From RGIG2041 sp045652745 (lineage in GTDB: Bacteria; Bacillota; Clostridia; UBA1381; UMGS1253), in assembly GCA_045652745.1 (NCBI GenBank), contig JAZRUW010000014.1, forward strand, positions 1 to 5,956: a stretch of DNA of 5,956 bases. Direction: 5' to 3'. Of the stretch, positions 1 to 4,662 are shown piece by piece. The notes under the pieces were generated by a model. It was not told where the DNA came from. It did not search any database and saw only the letters and a program-made list of their open reading frames with translations. Position numbers and translations under genes: made by a program. Within the stretch, counting starts at the first letter, position 1. Each line of letters opens with the position of its first letter.

Positions 1-180
1 GATAGATATAATGAAATCGCAGTAAAAACTGCAAAAGATAATGGGGTTTTTATAAATGATCTTAATCAATTAACATGTAATTGGGGTAGTGAATGTTATA
101 AAGACTATTGCCATTTTACAAAACAAGCTTCGGATGTTTTAGGCAAGGCAGTTGCCAAAAAAATAATGGAACTTTTATAG
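1..180 (+). CDS. SGNH/GDSL-type hydrolase, C-terminal end (5' truncated by window)
   Basis: The reading frame is open from base 1 and ends at the TAG at 178-180, giving the last 59 residues of a protein that begins outside the window. The visible part has the pattern of the C-terminus of SGNH/GDSL lipase/esterase-like hydrolases. A stretch like YNEIAVKTAKDNGVFINDL is followed by DYCHFT (residues 35-40 of the fragment), the D-x-x-H block that supplies the catalytic Asp and His in this family. It is followed by a typical closing helix (DVLGKAVAKKIMELL). Known for the family: hydrolysis of ester bonds in lipids, carbohydrates or cell-wall acyl groups. The actual substrate cannot be inferred here, and the catalytic Ser block and any signal peptide lie upstream. 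No clear terminator follows, and a TTTTTAGGC element shared with the GNAT units begins 11 bases after the stop. Confidence 0.72.
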   Translation, partial: DRYNEIAVKTAKDNGVFINDLNQLTCNWGSECYKDYCHFTKQASDVLGKAVAKKIMELL

Positions 181-190
181 TCTTTTAATA

Positions 191-241
191 TTTTTAGGCC
201 TGACTTGATACGAGCATATAAAGATTGTCGAATGTTGTCGA
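191..241 (+). repeat. Unit-boundary repeat, copy 1 (TTTTTAGGC to TGTCGAATGTTGTCGA)
   Basis: This 51-base segment starts with TTTTTAGGC and ends with TGTCGAATGTTGTCGA. It has a second copy at 396-446 with the same 35-base distance between the two conserved ends. The middle is diverged but alignable with small compensating indels. It lies just after the SGNH-like gene and just before the deleted GNAT copy, so it marks the upstream edge of a duplicated unit. A third TTTTTAGGC at 1021-1029 follows the intact GNAT gene but lacks the TGTCGA part. Confidence 0.7.
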
Positions 242-242
242 T
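226..242 (+). promoter_or_regulatory. Putative tandem Spo0A (0A) boxes, upstream of GNAT remnant
   Basis: TGTCGAA at 226-232 and TGTCGAT at 236-242 start 10 bases apart. The known Spo0A box consensus is TGNCGAA, and the Bacillus abrB operator has two boxes at the same 10-base period. The first box is a perfect match and the second differs at the last base. No convincing -10/-35 pair was found beside it, so regulation is inferred. Because the site lies in a duplicated unit, it is not independent evidence from the copy at 431-447. Confidence 0.4.
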
Positions 243-375
243 TAATAAAAATCCCCTCCTGAAAGGAAAAACTGCTATGTCATATGGTTGCAAACAAGTA
301 GATGAGTTTTTTGATGAGATAAATGAAATTACAAAGGTATTTGCGATTTCAAAAGACGAGTGGATTAACCGATAA
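232..375 (+). pseudogene. Internally deleted copy of the GNAT acetyltransferase gene
   Basis: Bases 268-375 encode the last 35 residues (KTAMSYG to DEWINR) of the same GNAT protein that is intact at 482-1000, with two amino-acid changes and the same TAA stop. Upstream of 268 the sequence matches the leader of the intact gene (ATG TTG TCG, then an INKN-like stretch). About 420 bases covering the acetyl-CoA binding region are therefore missing. The junction is the unrelated stretch CCCCTCCTGAAAGG at about 252-266. The frame stays open from ATG 232 to 375 (47 residues), so a short peptide could be made, but it would lack the catalytic core. Best read as a remnant of a tandem duplication; a functional mini-protein is less likely. 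Confidence 0.8.
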
Positions 376-411
376 ATTCCAATTTGTTTATGTGTTTTTT
401 AGGCATAACTC
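268..411 (+). repeat. Direct repeat of GNAT 3' end, copy A
   Basis: This 144-base segment matches 893-1036 at a fixed offset of 625 with three substitutions by direct comparison. It covers the last 35 codons, the stop and 36 bases of downstream sequence. The three differences all lie within about 20 bases of coding sequence, and the 3' non-coding part is identical. This suggests a recent duplication or ongoing gene conversion. Confidence 0.93.
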
Positions 412-446
412 TATATGAACTATATGGATATGTCGAATGTTGTCGA
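396..446 (+). repeat. Unit-boundary repeat, copy 2
   Basis: Second copy of the segment at 191-241: TTTTTAGGC at 396-404 and TGTCGAATGTTGTCGA at 431-446. It separates the deleted GNAT copy from the intact one. Its first 16 bases belong to the 144-base direct repeat, so the repeat unit is continuous across the gene end and the next gene's leader, as expected for head-to-tail duplication. Confidence 0.7.
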
Positions 447-447
447 G
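431..447 (+). promoter_or_regulatory. Putative tandem Spo0A (0A) boxes, leader of GNAT gene
   Basis: TGTCGAA (431-437) and TGTCGAG (441-447) are 10 bases apart, the geometry of the known abrB tandem 0A boxes. A further 0A-like heptamer, TGACGAG (465-471), overlaps the Shine-Dalgarno region of the GNAT gene. These sites sit 35-51 bases before the ATG at 482, where a sporulation or transition-state regulator could act on transcription. No clear sigma-A hexamers flank the site, so the promoter is not defined. Whether this host makes Spo0A is unknown from the window. Confidence 0.42.
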
Positions 448-481
448 AATAATAAATAAGAATTTGACGAGGCTAAAAATA

Positions 482-1000
482 ATGGTTATTGAAACAGAAC
501 GTTTACTATTAAGAGAAATGACGGATGGGGATTTTCACGCACTTTATAAGGTGTTATCAGATTCGGATATAATGCAGCATTATCCCTATGTATTTGATGA
601 AAACAGGGTAAGGAACTGGATTGAGCGAAATATCGAAAGATATCGGGTGTTTGGTTTTGGACTGTGGGCTGTATGCTTGAAAGAGACAGGTGAAATGATA
701 GGTGATTGTGGCTTAACGATGCAACTTATTAACGGAGAAATAAAACCTGAAATCGGATACCATATCAGAACTGACAAGCAACGAAAAGGATATGCAAAAG
801 AAGCGGCAATTGCTGTCAGAGATTGGACTTTTAACAACACTCCTTTTAACATCGTTTATTCTTATATGAAGTATACCAACGAAGCATCAGCCAAAACTGC
901 TATGTCATATGGTTGCAAACAAGTAGATGAGTTTTCTGATGAAATAAATGAAAATACAAAGGTATTTGCGATTTCAAAAGACGAGTGGATTAACCGATAA
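482..1000 (+). CDS. GNAT family N-acetyltransferase (RimJ/RimL-type)
   Basis: The 172-residue protein has the layout of the Acetyltransf_3 (RimJ/RimL-like) branch of GNAT enzymes. It opens with IETERLLLREM, has a central strand WAVCLKETGEMIGDCGL, and the acetyl-CoA pyrophosphate-binding block QRKGYA at residues 100-105 (Q-x-x-G-x-A), followed by the helix EAAIAVRDW. The C-terminal KYTNEASAKTAMSYGC block is typical of the family. Such enzymes move an acetyl group from acetyl-CoA to an amine (protein N-terminus, small molecule or antibiotic); the substrate here cannot be told. The ATG at 482 is preferred over the in-frame ATG at 437 because GACGAGG (466-472) lies 9 bases upstream and homologues start at this point. 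The upstream ATG falls inside the Spo0A-like site. A nearly identical 3' fragment lies upstream, so this is the surviving copy of a tandem pair. Confidence 0.88.
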   Translation: MVIETERLLLREMTDGDFHALYKVLSDSDIMQHYPYVFDENRVRNWIERNIERYRVFGFGLWAVCLKETGEMIGDCGLTMQLINGEIKPEIGYHIRTDKQRKGYAKEAAIAVRDWTFNNTPFNIVYSYMKYTNEASAKTAMSYGCKQVDEFSDEINENTKVFAISKDEWINR

Positions 1001-1036
1001 ATTCCAATTTGTTTATGTGTTTTTTAGGCATAACTC
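893..1036 (+). repeat. Direct repeat of GNAT 3' end, copy B
   Basis: Partner of 268-411. It starts at codon 138 (Lys) of the intact gene and runs 36 bases past the stop. After 1036 similarity fades, though GAAC is still shared at 1042-1045. A third TTTTTAGGC (1021-1029) lies inside it. Confidence 0.93.
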
Positions 1037-1131
1037 AACACGAACCTGCTGTTAAAAGGACTTGTATCTAAACCGTCTGTTCCGCATATAAAGGAAAGAT
1101 ACCAAAGTTTATTGAAACAAATTACAATAAA

Positions 1132-1154
1132 TATAATAATGCAATATATTATTA
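1132..1154 (+). promoter_or_regulatory. Candidate promoter/operator region for the permease gene
   Basis: The gap 1037-1192 holds no gene. A perfect TATAAT sits at 1132-1137, but the best -35 (TTGAAA, 1112-1117) is only 14 bases away. An alternative pair is TTACAA (1122-1127) with TATATT (1145-1150) at 17 bases. Overlapping both is a 7-base inverted repeat, TAATAAT (1134-1140) and ATTATTA (1148-1154), that could bind a dimeric repressor. The AT richness makes chance matches likely, so this is only a candidate. Confidence 0.35.
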
Positions 1155-1192
1155 GCACATACAAAATAAAATATTACAAAGGAGGAATTCTT

Positions 1193-2464
1193 GTGATTCC
1201 AGCAATTACACTTTTTGTCGTGACCTACATACTTATACTTGCTTTCAGCAAATATAGAACCTATATTGCCCTCGCTTCGGGTGCAATATTTGTTTTGACG
1301 GGCATGCTTCCGCTTTCGGATTTGCTTTCGTCAATTGATTTCAATGTTTTGCTTATGATTATCGGAACTATGGGCCTTGTTGCTCTGTTCACTGAGAGTA
1401 AAATGCCTGCAATGCTTGCCGATATGGTTATGGAAAAGGTTCCTGATGTCAAGTGGGCGGCTGTTTCCTTAGCATTGTTTGCAGGTATAATATCAGCTTT
1501 TGTAGATAATGTTGCAACGGTACTCATGGTAGCTCCCATCGCACTTGCCATATGTAAAAAGCTTGACACAAATCCCGTACCGTTTATAATCGCTGTTGCC
1601 GTTTCATCTAACCTTCAGGGGGCGGCCACCCTTGTTGGAGACACTACGGCAATTATGCTCGGTTCAGCACTTGATATGAGCTTCCTTGACTTTTTCTGGT
1701 ATAAGGGCAGACCGAGTATCTTCTTTGCAGTAGAACTTGGCGCATTTCTTTCGGCGCTTATTCTTCTTTTTATATTCAGAAAGGAAAATGGTGCAATTCC
1801 AAAAAGAGATGAGCTTGCCCGAGTAACAGATTTTGTGCCTACCATACTTCTAGTGATGGTTCTTGTGCTTCTTATTGCCGCGTCGTTTATCCCTGTTAAA
1901 CCTGATATAACAAACGGCGCAATATGTTGTGTTTTACTTTTAATCGGACTTGTGTATACAGCGTTCAAAAAGAGAACACTTTCGGCAGTGATTGCACCTC
2001 TTAAAGAAATTGACTTCCAGACAATTGGAATTCTTGTGGGAATATTCCTTATGATAGGCGGCATATCATCAATGGGAGTTATTGATGCACTGGCAAATCT
2101 GCTTGCACGCACAGGCGGTGGAAATATTTTTGTGTTATATACGGTGATTGTTGTTGCATCAGTGATTATTTCCGCATTTATAGATAATATACCATATGTT
2201 GCAACGATGATTCCTGTTATAGCCGGAATTGCTACGGCTCTTAATATTGATGCGACACCTCTCTATTTCGGACTTCTTTCGGGTGCAACACTGGGCGGTA
2301 ACTGTACCCCAGTAGGAGCCTCTGCTAACATCACCGGAATTGGTATTTTGAAAAAATCGGGATATACTGTAAAGAATAGTGATTTCTTCAGAATTGGAAT
2401 TCCATTTACAATAGCGGCGGTAGTGCCTGCATATATTTATATCTGGATAATGTACGGAATTTAA
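1193..2464 (+). CDS. SLC13/ArsB-NhaD-type permease (ion transporter superfamily)
   Basis: A 423-residue, very hydrophobic protein with about ten or more membrane segments, close to the usual length of bacterial SLC13/CitMHS and ArsB/NhaD carriers. It shows the two-fold internal repeat of the ion transporter superfamily. The first half has FVDNVATVLMVAP (Asp105-Asn106) followed by NLQGAATLVGD (Asn140-Asp150). The second half has FIDNIPYVATMIP (Asp331) followed by GGNCTPVGASAN (Asn370-Asn379). Such paired re-entrant motifs form the substrate/cation site in the family. Substrates in relatives include dicarboxylates, sulfate, arsenite or Na+/H+; none can be chosen here. The start is GTG 1193: AAAGGAGG (1178-1185) stands 7 bases upstream and the protein then begins directly with its first membrane segment. 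A longer in-frame TTG start at 1112 would add 27 residues without a ribosome site. It stands alone, convergent with the SOD-like gene. Confidence 0.88.
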   Translation: MIPAITLFVVTYILILAFSKYRTYIALASGAIFVLTGMLPLSDLLSSIDFNVLLMIIGTMGLVALFTESKMPAMLADMVMEKVPDVKWAAVSLALFAGIISAFVDNVATVLMVAPIALAICKKLDTNPVPFIIAVAVSSNLQGAATLVGDTTAIMLGSALDMSFLDFFWYKGRPSIFFAVELGAFLSALILLFIFRKENGAIPKRDELARVTDFVPTILLVMVLVLLIAASFIPVKPDITNGAICCVLLLIGLVYTAFKKRTLSAVIAPLKEIDFQTIGILVGIFLMIGGISSMGVIDALANLLARTGGGNIFVLYTVIVVASVIISAFIDNIPYVATMIPVIAGIATALNIDATPLYFGLLSGATLGGNCTPVGASANITGIGILKKSGYTVKNSDFFRIGIPFTIAAVVPAYIYIWIMYGI

Positions 2465-2572
2465 TGACCATTTGCCAAGTGTTTTTGCAAAGTGAATTTG
2501 TGAACAAAACTTTTCCATTTGGACAAGCGGAGATAACGATTAACTTAGGCGCTTACAACGTAAGAAACAAAA

Positions 2573-2604
2573 ATGATTTTTTTCTCCCAACTTGACAAAA
2601 TCAT
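2573..2604. repeat. Inverted repeat in the convergent gap
   Basis: ATGATTTT (2573-2580) is perfectly complementary to AAAATCAT (2597-2604) across a 16-base loop containing TTTCTCCC. On the minus strand the stem is followed by a short T run, so it could act as a back-up terminator for the SOD-like gene. On the plus strand there is no T run after it. The rest of the gap 2465-2635 shows only a small CTTAC-AAC-GTAAG hairpin near 2550 and no clear terminator for the permease gene. Confidence 0.45.
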
Positions 2605-2605
2605 A
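2591..2605 (+). repeat. 15-base direct repeat flanking the SOD-like gene, left copy
   Basis: CTTGACAAAATCATA here is repeated exactly at 3190-3204, 599 bases away. A T run and a short C-rich tract also precede both copies. The pair encloses the whole SOD-like gene with its terminator and leader. The TTGACA within it looks like a -35 hexamer, but no good -10 follows in either copy. Confidence 0.75.
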
Positions 2606-2607
2606 AC

Positions 2608-2645
2608 AAAAAAGTGTATATTAAGCGGCGGGTGCTTAATATACA
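2608..2645 (-). terminator. Rho-independent terminator of the SOD-like gene
   Basis: TGTATATTAAGC and GCTTAATATACA form a perfect 12-base stem with a 7-base GC-rich loop (2615-2645). On the minus strand it is followed by C and six Ts (2613-2608), the classic intrinsic terminator pattern. The TAA stop codon of the minus-strand gene (2638-2636) lies within the first arm of the stem, so termination is placed directly at the end of translation. No T run follows on the plus strand, so it is not a good terminator for the permease. Confidence 0.85.
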
Positions 2646-3118
2646 GATAAAATTACGCCGCAGGCGATTTTTATACCGGAATTGCCGGAGGGCTGCGTTG
2701 TAAAGTCATCGGGGGCGGAGTGGATTATAACAGTTTTTCCTATTATTTCTTGTGCGGAAAAGCGGTTTGTTAAAAATGCAGAAAAGCCAAAACCATTTGC
2801 GCCAAATATAGGTGGCATATCGCCTGCATGGTATGGATGGGAGCAACCGTTGGGGTTATAGTGTGTTTTGGCATTTGCGAAAGGGTCGGTATCATTGCCT
2901 GTGCAACTATCACCGCTATGGATATGAACTGCAAATATTGGCTTTTTACAAATTTTATCTGATACAGGCAGTCCATTTAGTTGCATACAAACCAGTATAC
3001 CTGCCTGTACTTTATAAAAGTAGACAGTGCCGTTAATTTGTGGATAGTCATTGCTTCCTTTAATTTTTGCAAACGCATAAGGCCTTTTTTTGATATTTAG
3101 TATAGAATTATTAAACAT
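2636..3118 (-). CDS. Cu,Zn superoxide dismutase family protein (no signal peptide)
   Basis: The 160-residue protein matches the Sod_Cu family along its length. All expected metal ligands can be placed: His65, His67 (HIH), His86 (HYNP) and His133 (IIHSAPDD) for copper, with bridging His86 plus His94, His97 and Asp100 (HPYHAGD) for zinc. Cys72 and Cys153 are positioned as the conserved disulfide pair, and DDFTTQPSGNSG is the electrostatic/active-site loop. The active-site Arg of classical enzymes (Arg143 in human SOD1) is replaced by Lys150 (GIKIACGV). No signal peptide or lipobox precedes the fold, so a cytoplasmic location is predicted, unusual for bacterial Cu,Zn-SOD. Role: superoxide dismutation if copper is loaded; a metal-binding role is possible otherwise. 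The start is ATG 3118: AAGGTG lies 6 bases upstream and the GTG at 3127 falls inside that site. It is transcribed alone, divergent from the right-hand operon. Confidence 0.88.
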   Translation of the reverse strand: MFNNSILNIKKRPYAFAKIKGSNDYPQINGTVYFYKVQAGILVCMQLNGLPVSDKICKKPIFAVHIHSGDSCTGNDTDPFANAKTHYNPNGCSHPYHAGDMPPIFGANGFGFSAFLTNRFSAQEIIGKTVIIHSAPDDFTTQPSGNSGIKIACGVILSVY

Positions 3119-3142
3119 ATAAATCACCTTAAAAATTTTTTC

Positions 3143-3176
3143 TGTATATAATATGCTTGCTTTTATATAGTTGTGA
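3143..3176 (-). promoter_or_regulatory. Possible promoter of the SOD-like gene
   Basis: On the minus strand TATTAT (3153-3148), overlapping TATACA (3148-3143), could serve as a -10. The best -35 at 17 bases is a poor TCACAA (3176-3171). The region is AT-rich and the assignment is weak. The hairpin array (3206-3301) would then lie upstream of the transcript rather than in its leader. Confidence 0.25.
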
Positions 3177-3189
3177 CTTTTGCCCCAGT

Positions 3190-3204
3190 CTTGACAAAAT
3201 CATA
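3190..3204 (+). repeat. 15-base direct repeat flanking the SOD-like gene, right copy
   Basis: Exact second copy of CTTGACAAAATCATA (2591-2605). It runs directly into the first unit of the hairpin array at 3201-3206. No -10 sequence is found 16-18 bases after its TTGACA. Confidence 0.75.
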
Positions 3205-3302
3205 TGCGGTCTGTGACCGCGTCGATATGAATTTCTGACGGAATTTACGATATGTACTTTGTACGCGATATACCTAAAGGTGCGATATGTCCCTTCGGGA
3301 CG
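3201..3302. repeat. Array of five short hairpins separated by (C)GATATG
   Basis: Five small inverted repeats follow each other, each introduced by ATATG or ATATA (3202, 3225, 3250, 3268, 3285), mostly as CGATATG. The hairpins are: 3206-3220 GCGGTC-TGT-GACCGC; 3230-3246 AATTTC-TGACG-GAATTT with one T-T mismatch; 3254-3264 GTAC-TTT-GTAC; 3272-3281 ACCT-AA-AGGT; and 3289-3301 GTCCC-TTC-GGGAC. Stem sequences differ while pairing is kept, loops are short, and the separators are conserved, so the structure rather than the stem sequence appears to be maintained. Spacing is 17-25 bases. It ends 11 bases before the AGAGGTG ribosome site of the next gene, so it could lie in that gene's 5' leader. Function unknown; I cannot attach a family name. 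Confidence 0.8.
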
Positions 3303-3327
3303 AGAAATACAAAAGAGGTGTATACAA

Positions 3328-4650
3328 ATGAATGCACAAACGAATATTACCTATGTGTTTATACCGTTTCGCTTTAATGCAGATGCGCCGCTTCATGCGA
3401 TGCATAGCGCGCTGACGCAGGGCGGACATTGGACACAGGTGCAAGACGAGATTAAATACATGCTCAAATACGTGGCGGAAAAGCATGACAGCAGCCATCC
3501 GGACAAGTGTCGGAGCATGCACTATACGCTGACGCAGGATGGATTTCGTGCGCTTTTGGGGTTGGAGCCGGATGCGGTTTTGTATACGGCGCCACATCTG
3601 TTTGATGGCCGCGCGGTGCAGTTTGATTTTGCGCTGCAGAGCGTACAGCTCTACTGCTTTGGTATGGGCGTGGGCATTTTGGCGTTCGGCTTGCATTTTC
3701 CGCAGTCCTACTATCTTTGGATTTCTTCGGCGCTGTACCATATGAAAAAGGTATCCAAGGAAAAGGTCTACACGTTGCCCGATGCGTGCGATACGCAAGA
3801 GGGTGTAACGCTGTTGGAGATTGCGCGCCGTCTGACGGCACCGGTCGGCAATTTTGATTTCTTTTTCTATGCCAATGCGGGTACGGAGCGCGCCAATGCG
3901 CTGACCTACATAGAGGCGGAGGAAAAGGCGAATTACAACCGCGAGCTTTACTATCTGCGCCGCTGTTACGGCGAGGGCTTTTTGTTTGCAGAGGATGCAA
4001 GCAAGGACGCCAAGGAAATTTTTTCGCCTTCGCCGGATGTGCATTGGGGCGTTTCGCCGGAGGCCGCTGCATGCGTGGTGTGTCCGACAATGGGAAGAGA
4101 GGAATTTATTCACAAGACCTTTTATAAAAACTTTAATGCGCAGTATTTGTTTATGTATGTGCTTTTACTGCATCAAAAATATATGCTGTATCTGTTTTTG
4201 ACACAAATCGGCGTCGGGATGCACAATGATTTAAAGACACTCGAGCATTACCGCAAACAGCTCTATGAGTTTGAGACGGACTTTGTGTTCACGCACGTAA
4301 CCGAGGTGGAGCAGTATCAGCGTTTATATACGTACATGAGCGAGGCTTTTGCGCTCAAGCGTATGTTTGAAGATGTGCGCGAGCCGCTTATTTCGCTCGG
4401 CGAAATCCGCCAGAGAGAGGCGGAAAAGGTGCAGGAGCGCAGCAGTAAACACTTAAGTTATGCGCTGGCGCTGTTTTCTATGATTGGTCTGGTTTCGGCA
4501 CTGACGGACGGCTGGGAGCTGGCAAAGCATGCGGCAAGATTTTTCTTTAACGGTAAAGGCGCGATTGCGATGCTTGTGATTTTGGTTGCCGTGCTTTTGG
4601 TGCTGTTCGGTTGGGTCATCCACATGTTGTTGTCCGATTCCAAGAATTGA
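3328..4650 (+). CDS. Uncharacterised membrane protein with CorA-like layout
   Basis: I do not recognise a characterised family with certainty. The 440-residue protein has a large soluble N-terminal part. This contains IPFRFNAD near the start, a YTLTQDGFRALLG segment, and a strand-rich QSVQLYCFGMGVGILAFGLHF block. A hydrophobic helix (YLFMYVLLLHQKYMLYLFL) follows near 270-290, then a long charged helical region (about 300-374). Two predicted membrane helices lie at the C-terminus (about 376-392 and 412-435). A big cytoplasmic domain, long helical stalk and two closing membrane helices recall CorA/ZntB divalent-cation channels. However, the GMN signature expected after the first membrane helix is absent, so a transport role is only a guess. 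The start is ATG 3328 with AGAGGTG 7 bases upstream; an upstream in-frame TTG at 3259 lies within the hairpin array and lacks a ribosome site. First gene of the right-hand operon. Confidence 0.75.
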   Translation: MNAQTNITYVFIPFRFNADAPLHAMHSALTQGGHWTQVQDEIKYMLKYVAEKHDSSHPDKCRSMHYTLTQDGFRALLGLEPDAVLYTAPHLFDGRAVQFDFALQSVQLYCFGMGVGILAFGLHFPQSYYLWISSALYHMKKVSKEKVYTLPDACDTQEGVTLLEIARRLTAPVGNFDFFFYANAGTERANALTYIEAEEKANYNRELYYLRRCYGEGFLFAEDASKDAKEIFSPSPDVHWGVSPEAAACVVCPTMGREEFIHKTFYKNFNAQYLFMYVLLLHQKYMLYLFLTQIGVGMHNDLKTLEHYRKQLYEFETDFVFTHVTEVEQYQRLYTYMSEAFALKRMFEDVREPLISLGEIRQREAEKVQERSSKHLSYALALFSMIGLVSALTDGWELAKHAARFFFNGKGAIAMLVILVAVLLVLFGWVIHMLLSDSKN

Positions 4651-4662
4651 GGTGTAAGCAGA

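Noticed and set aside
191..450. Integron attC sites between the single-gene units
   Set aside because: TTTAGGC resembles an R box, but there is no complementary partner box (RYYYAAC) and no long imperfect palindrome between unit edges; no integrase is in the window.
437..481. Upstream ATG start for the GNAT gene
   Set aside because: It lies inside the Spo0A-like site, has no ribosome site, and the family N-terminus begins at ATG 482, which has one.
1112..1192. 27-residue N-terminal extension of the permease from TTG 1112
   Set aside because: No Shine-Dalgarno before 1112, while AAAGGAGG stands 7 bases before GTG 1193; the extension overlaps the likely promoter.
2159..2518. Minus-strand frame across the permease 3' end
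   Set aside because: Antisense shadow of the permease with no domain features; the permease motifs in the plus frame are unmistakable.
2592..2622. Plus-strand promoter TTGACA with TATATT
   Set aside because: Spacing is 19 bases, the -10 lies in the terminator stem, and no plus-strand gene follows before 3328.
2591..3204. Insertion sequence or phage att sites
   Set aside because: No transposase or integrase, no terminal inverted repeats, and only a 15-base direct repeat; kept only as a finding about a possible gene insertion.
3201..3302. CRISPR array
   Set aside because: The conserved separator is only about 7 bases and the intervening segments are palindromic with uneven length (17-25 base period); no Cas genes are present.
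3259..3327. Start of the CorA-like protein at TTG 3259
   Set aside because: The extension would be encoded by the hairpin array and has no ribosome site; ATG 3328 has AGAGGTG at proper distance.
3274..4113. Long minus-strand open frame of 279 codons opposite the CorA-like gene, and other antisense frames there
   Set aside because: They are shadows of a GC-rich coding strand; translations are Arg-rich without family motifs, and the plus-strand frame has a proper start and neighbours.
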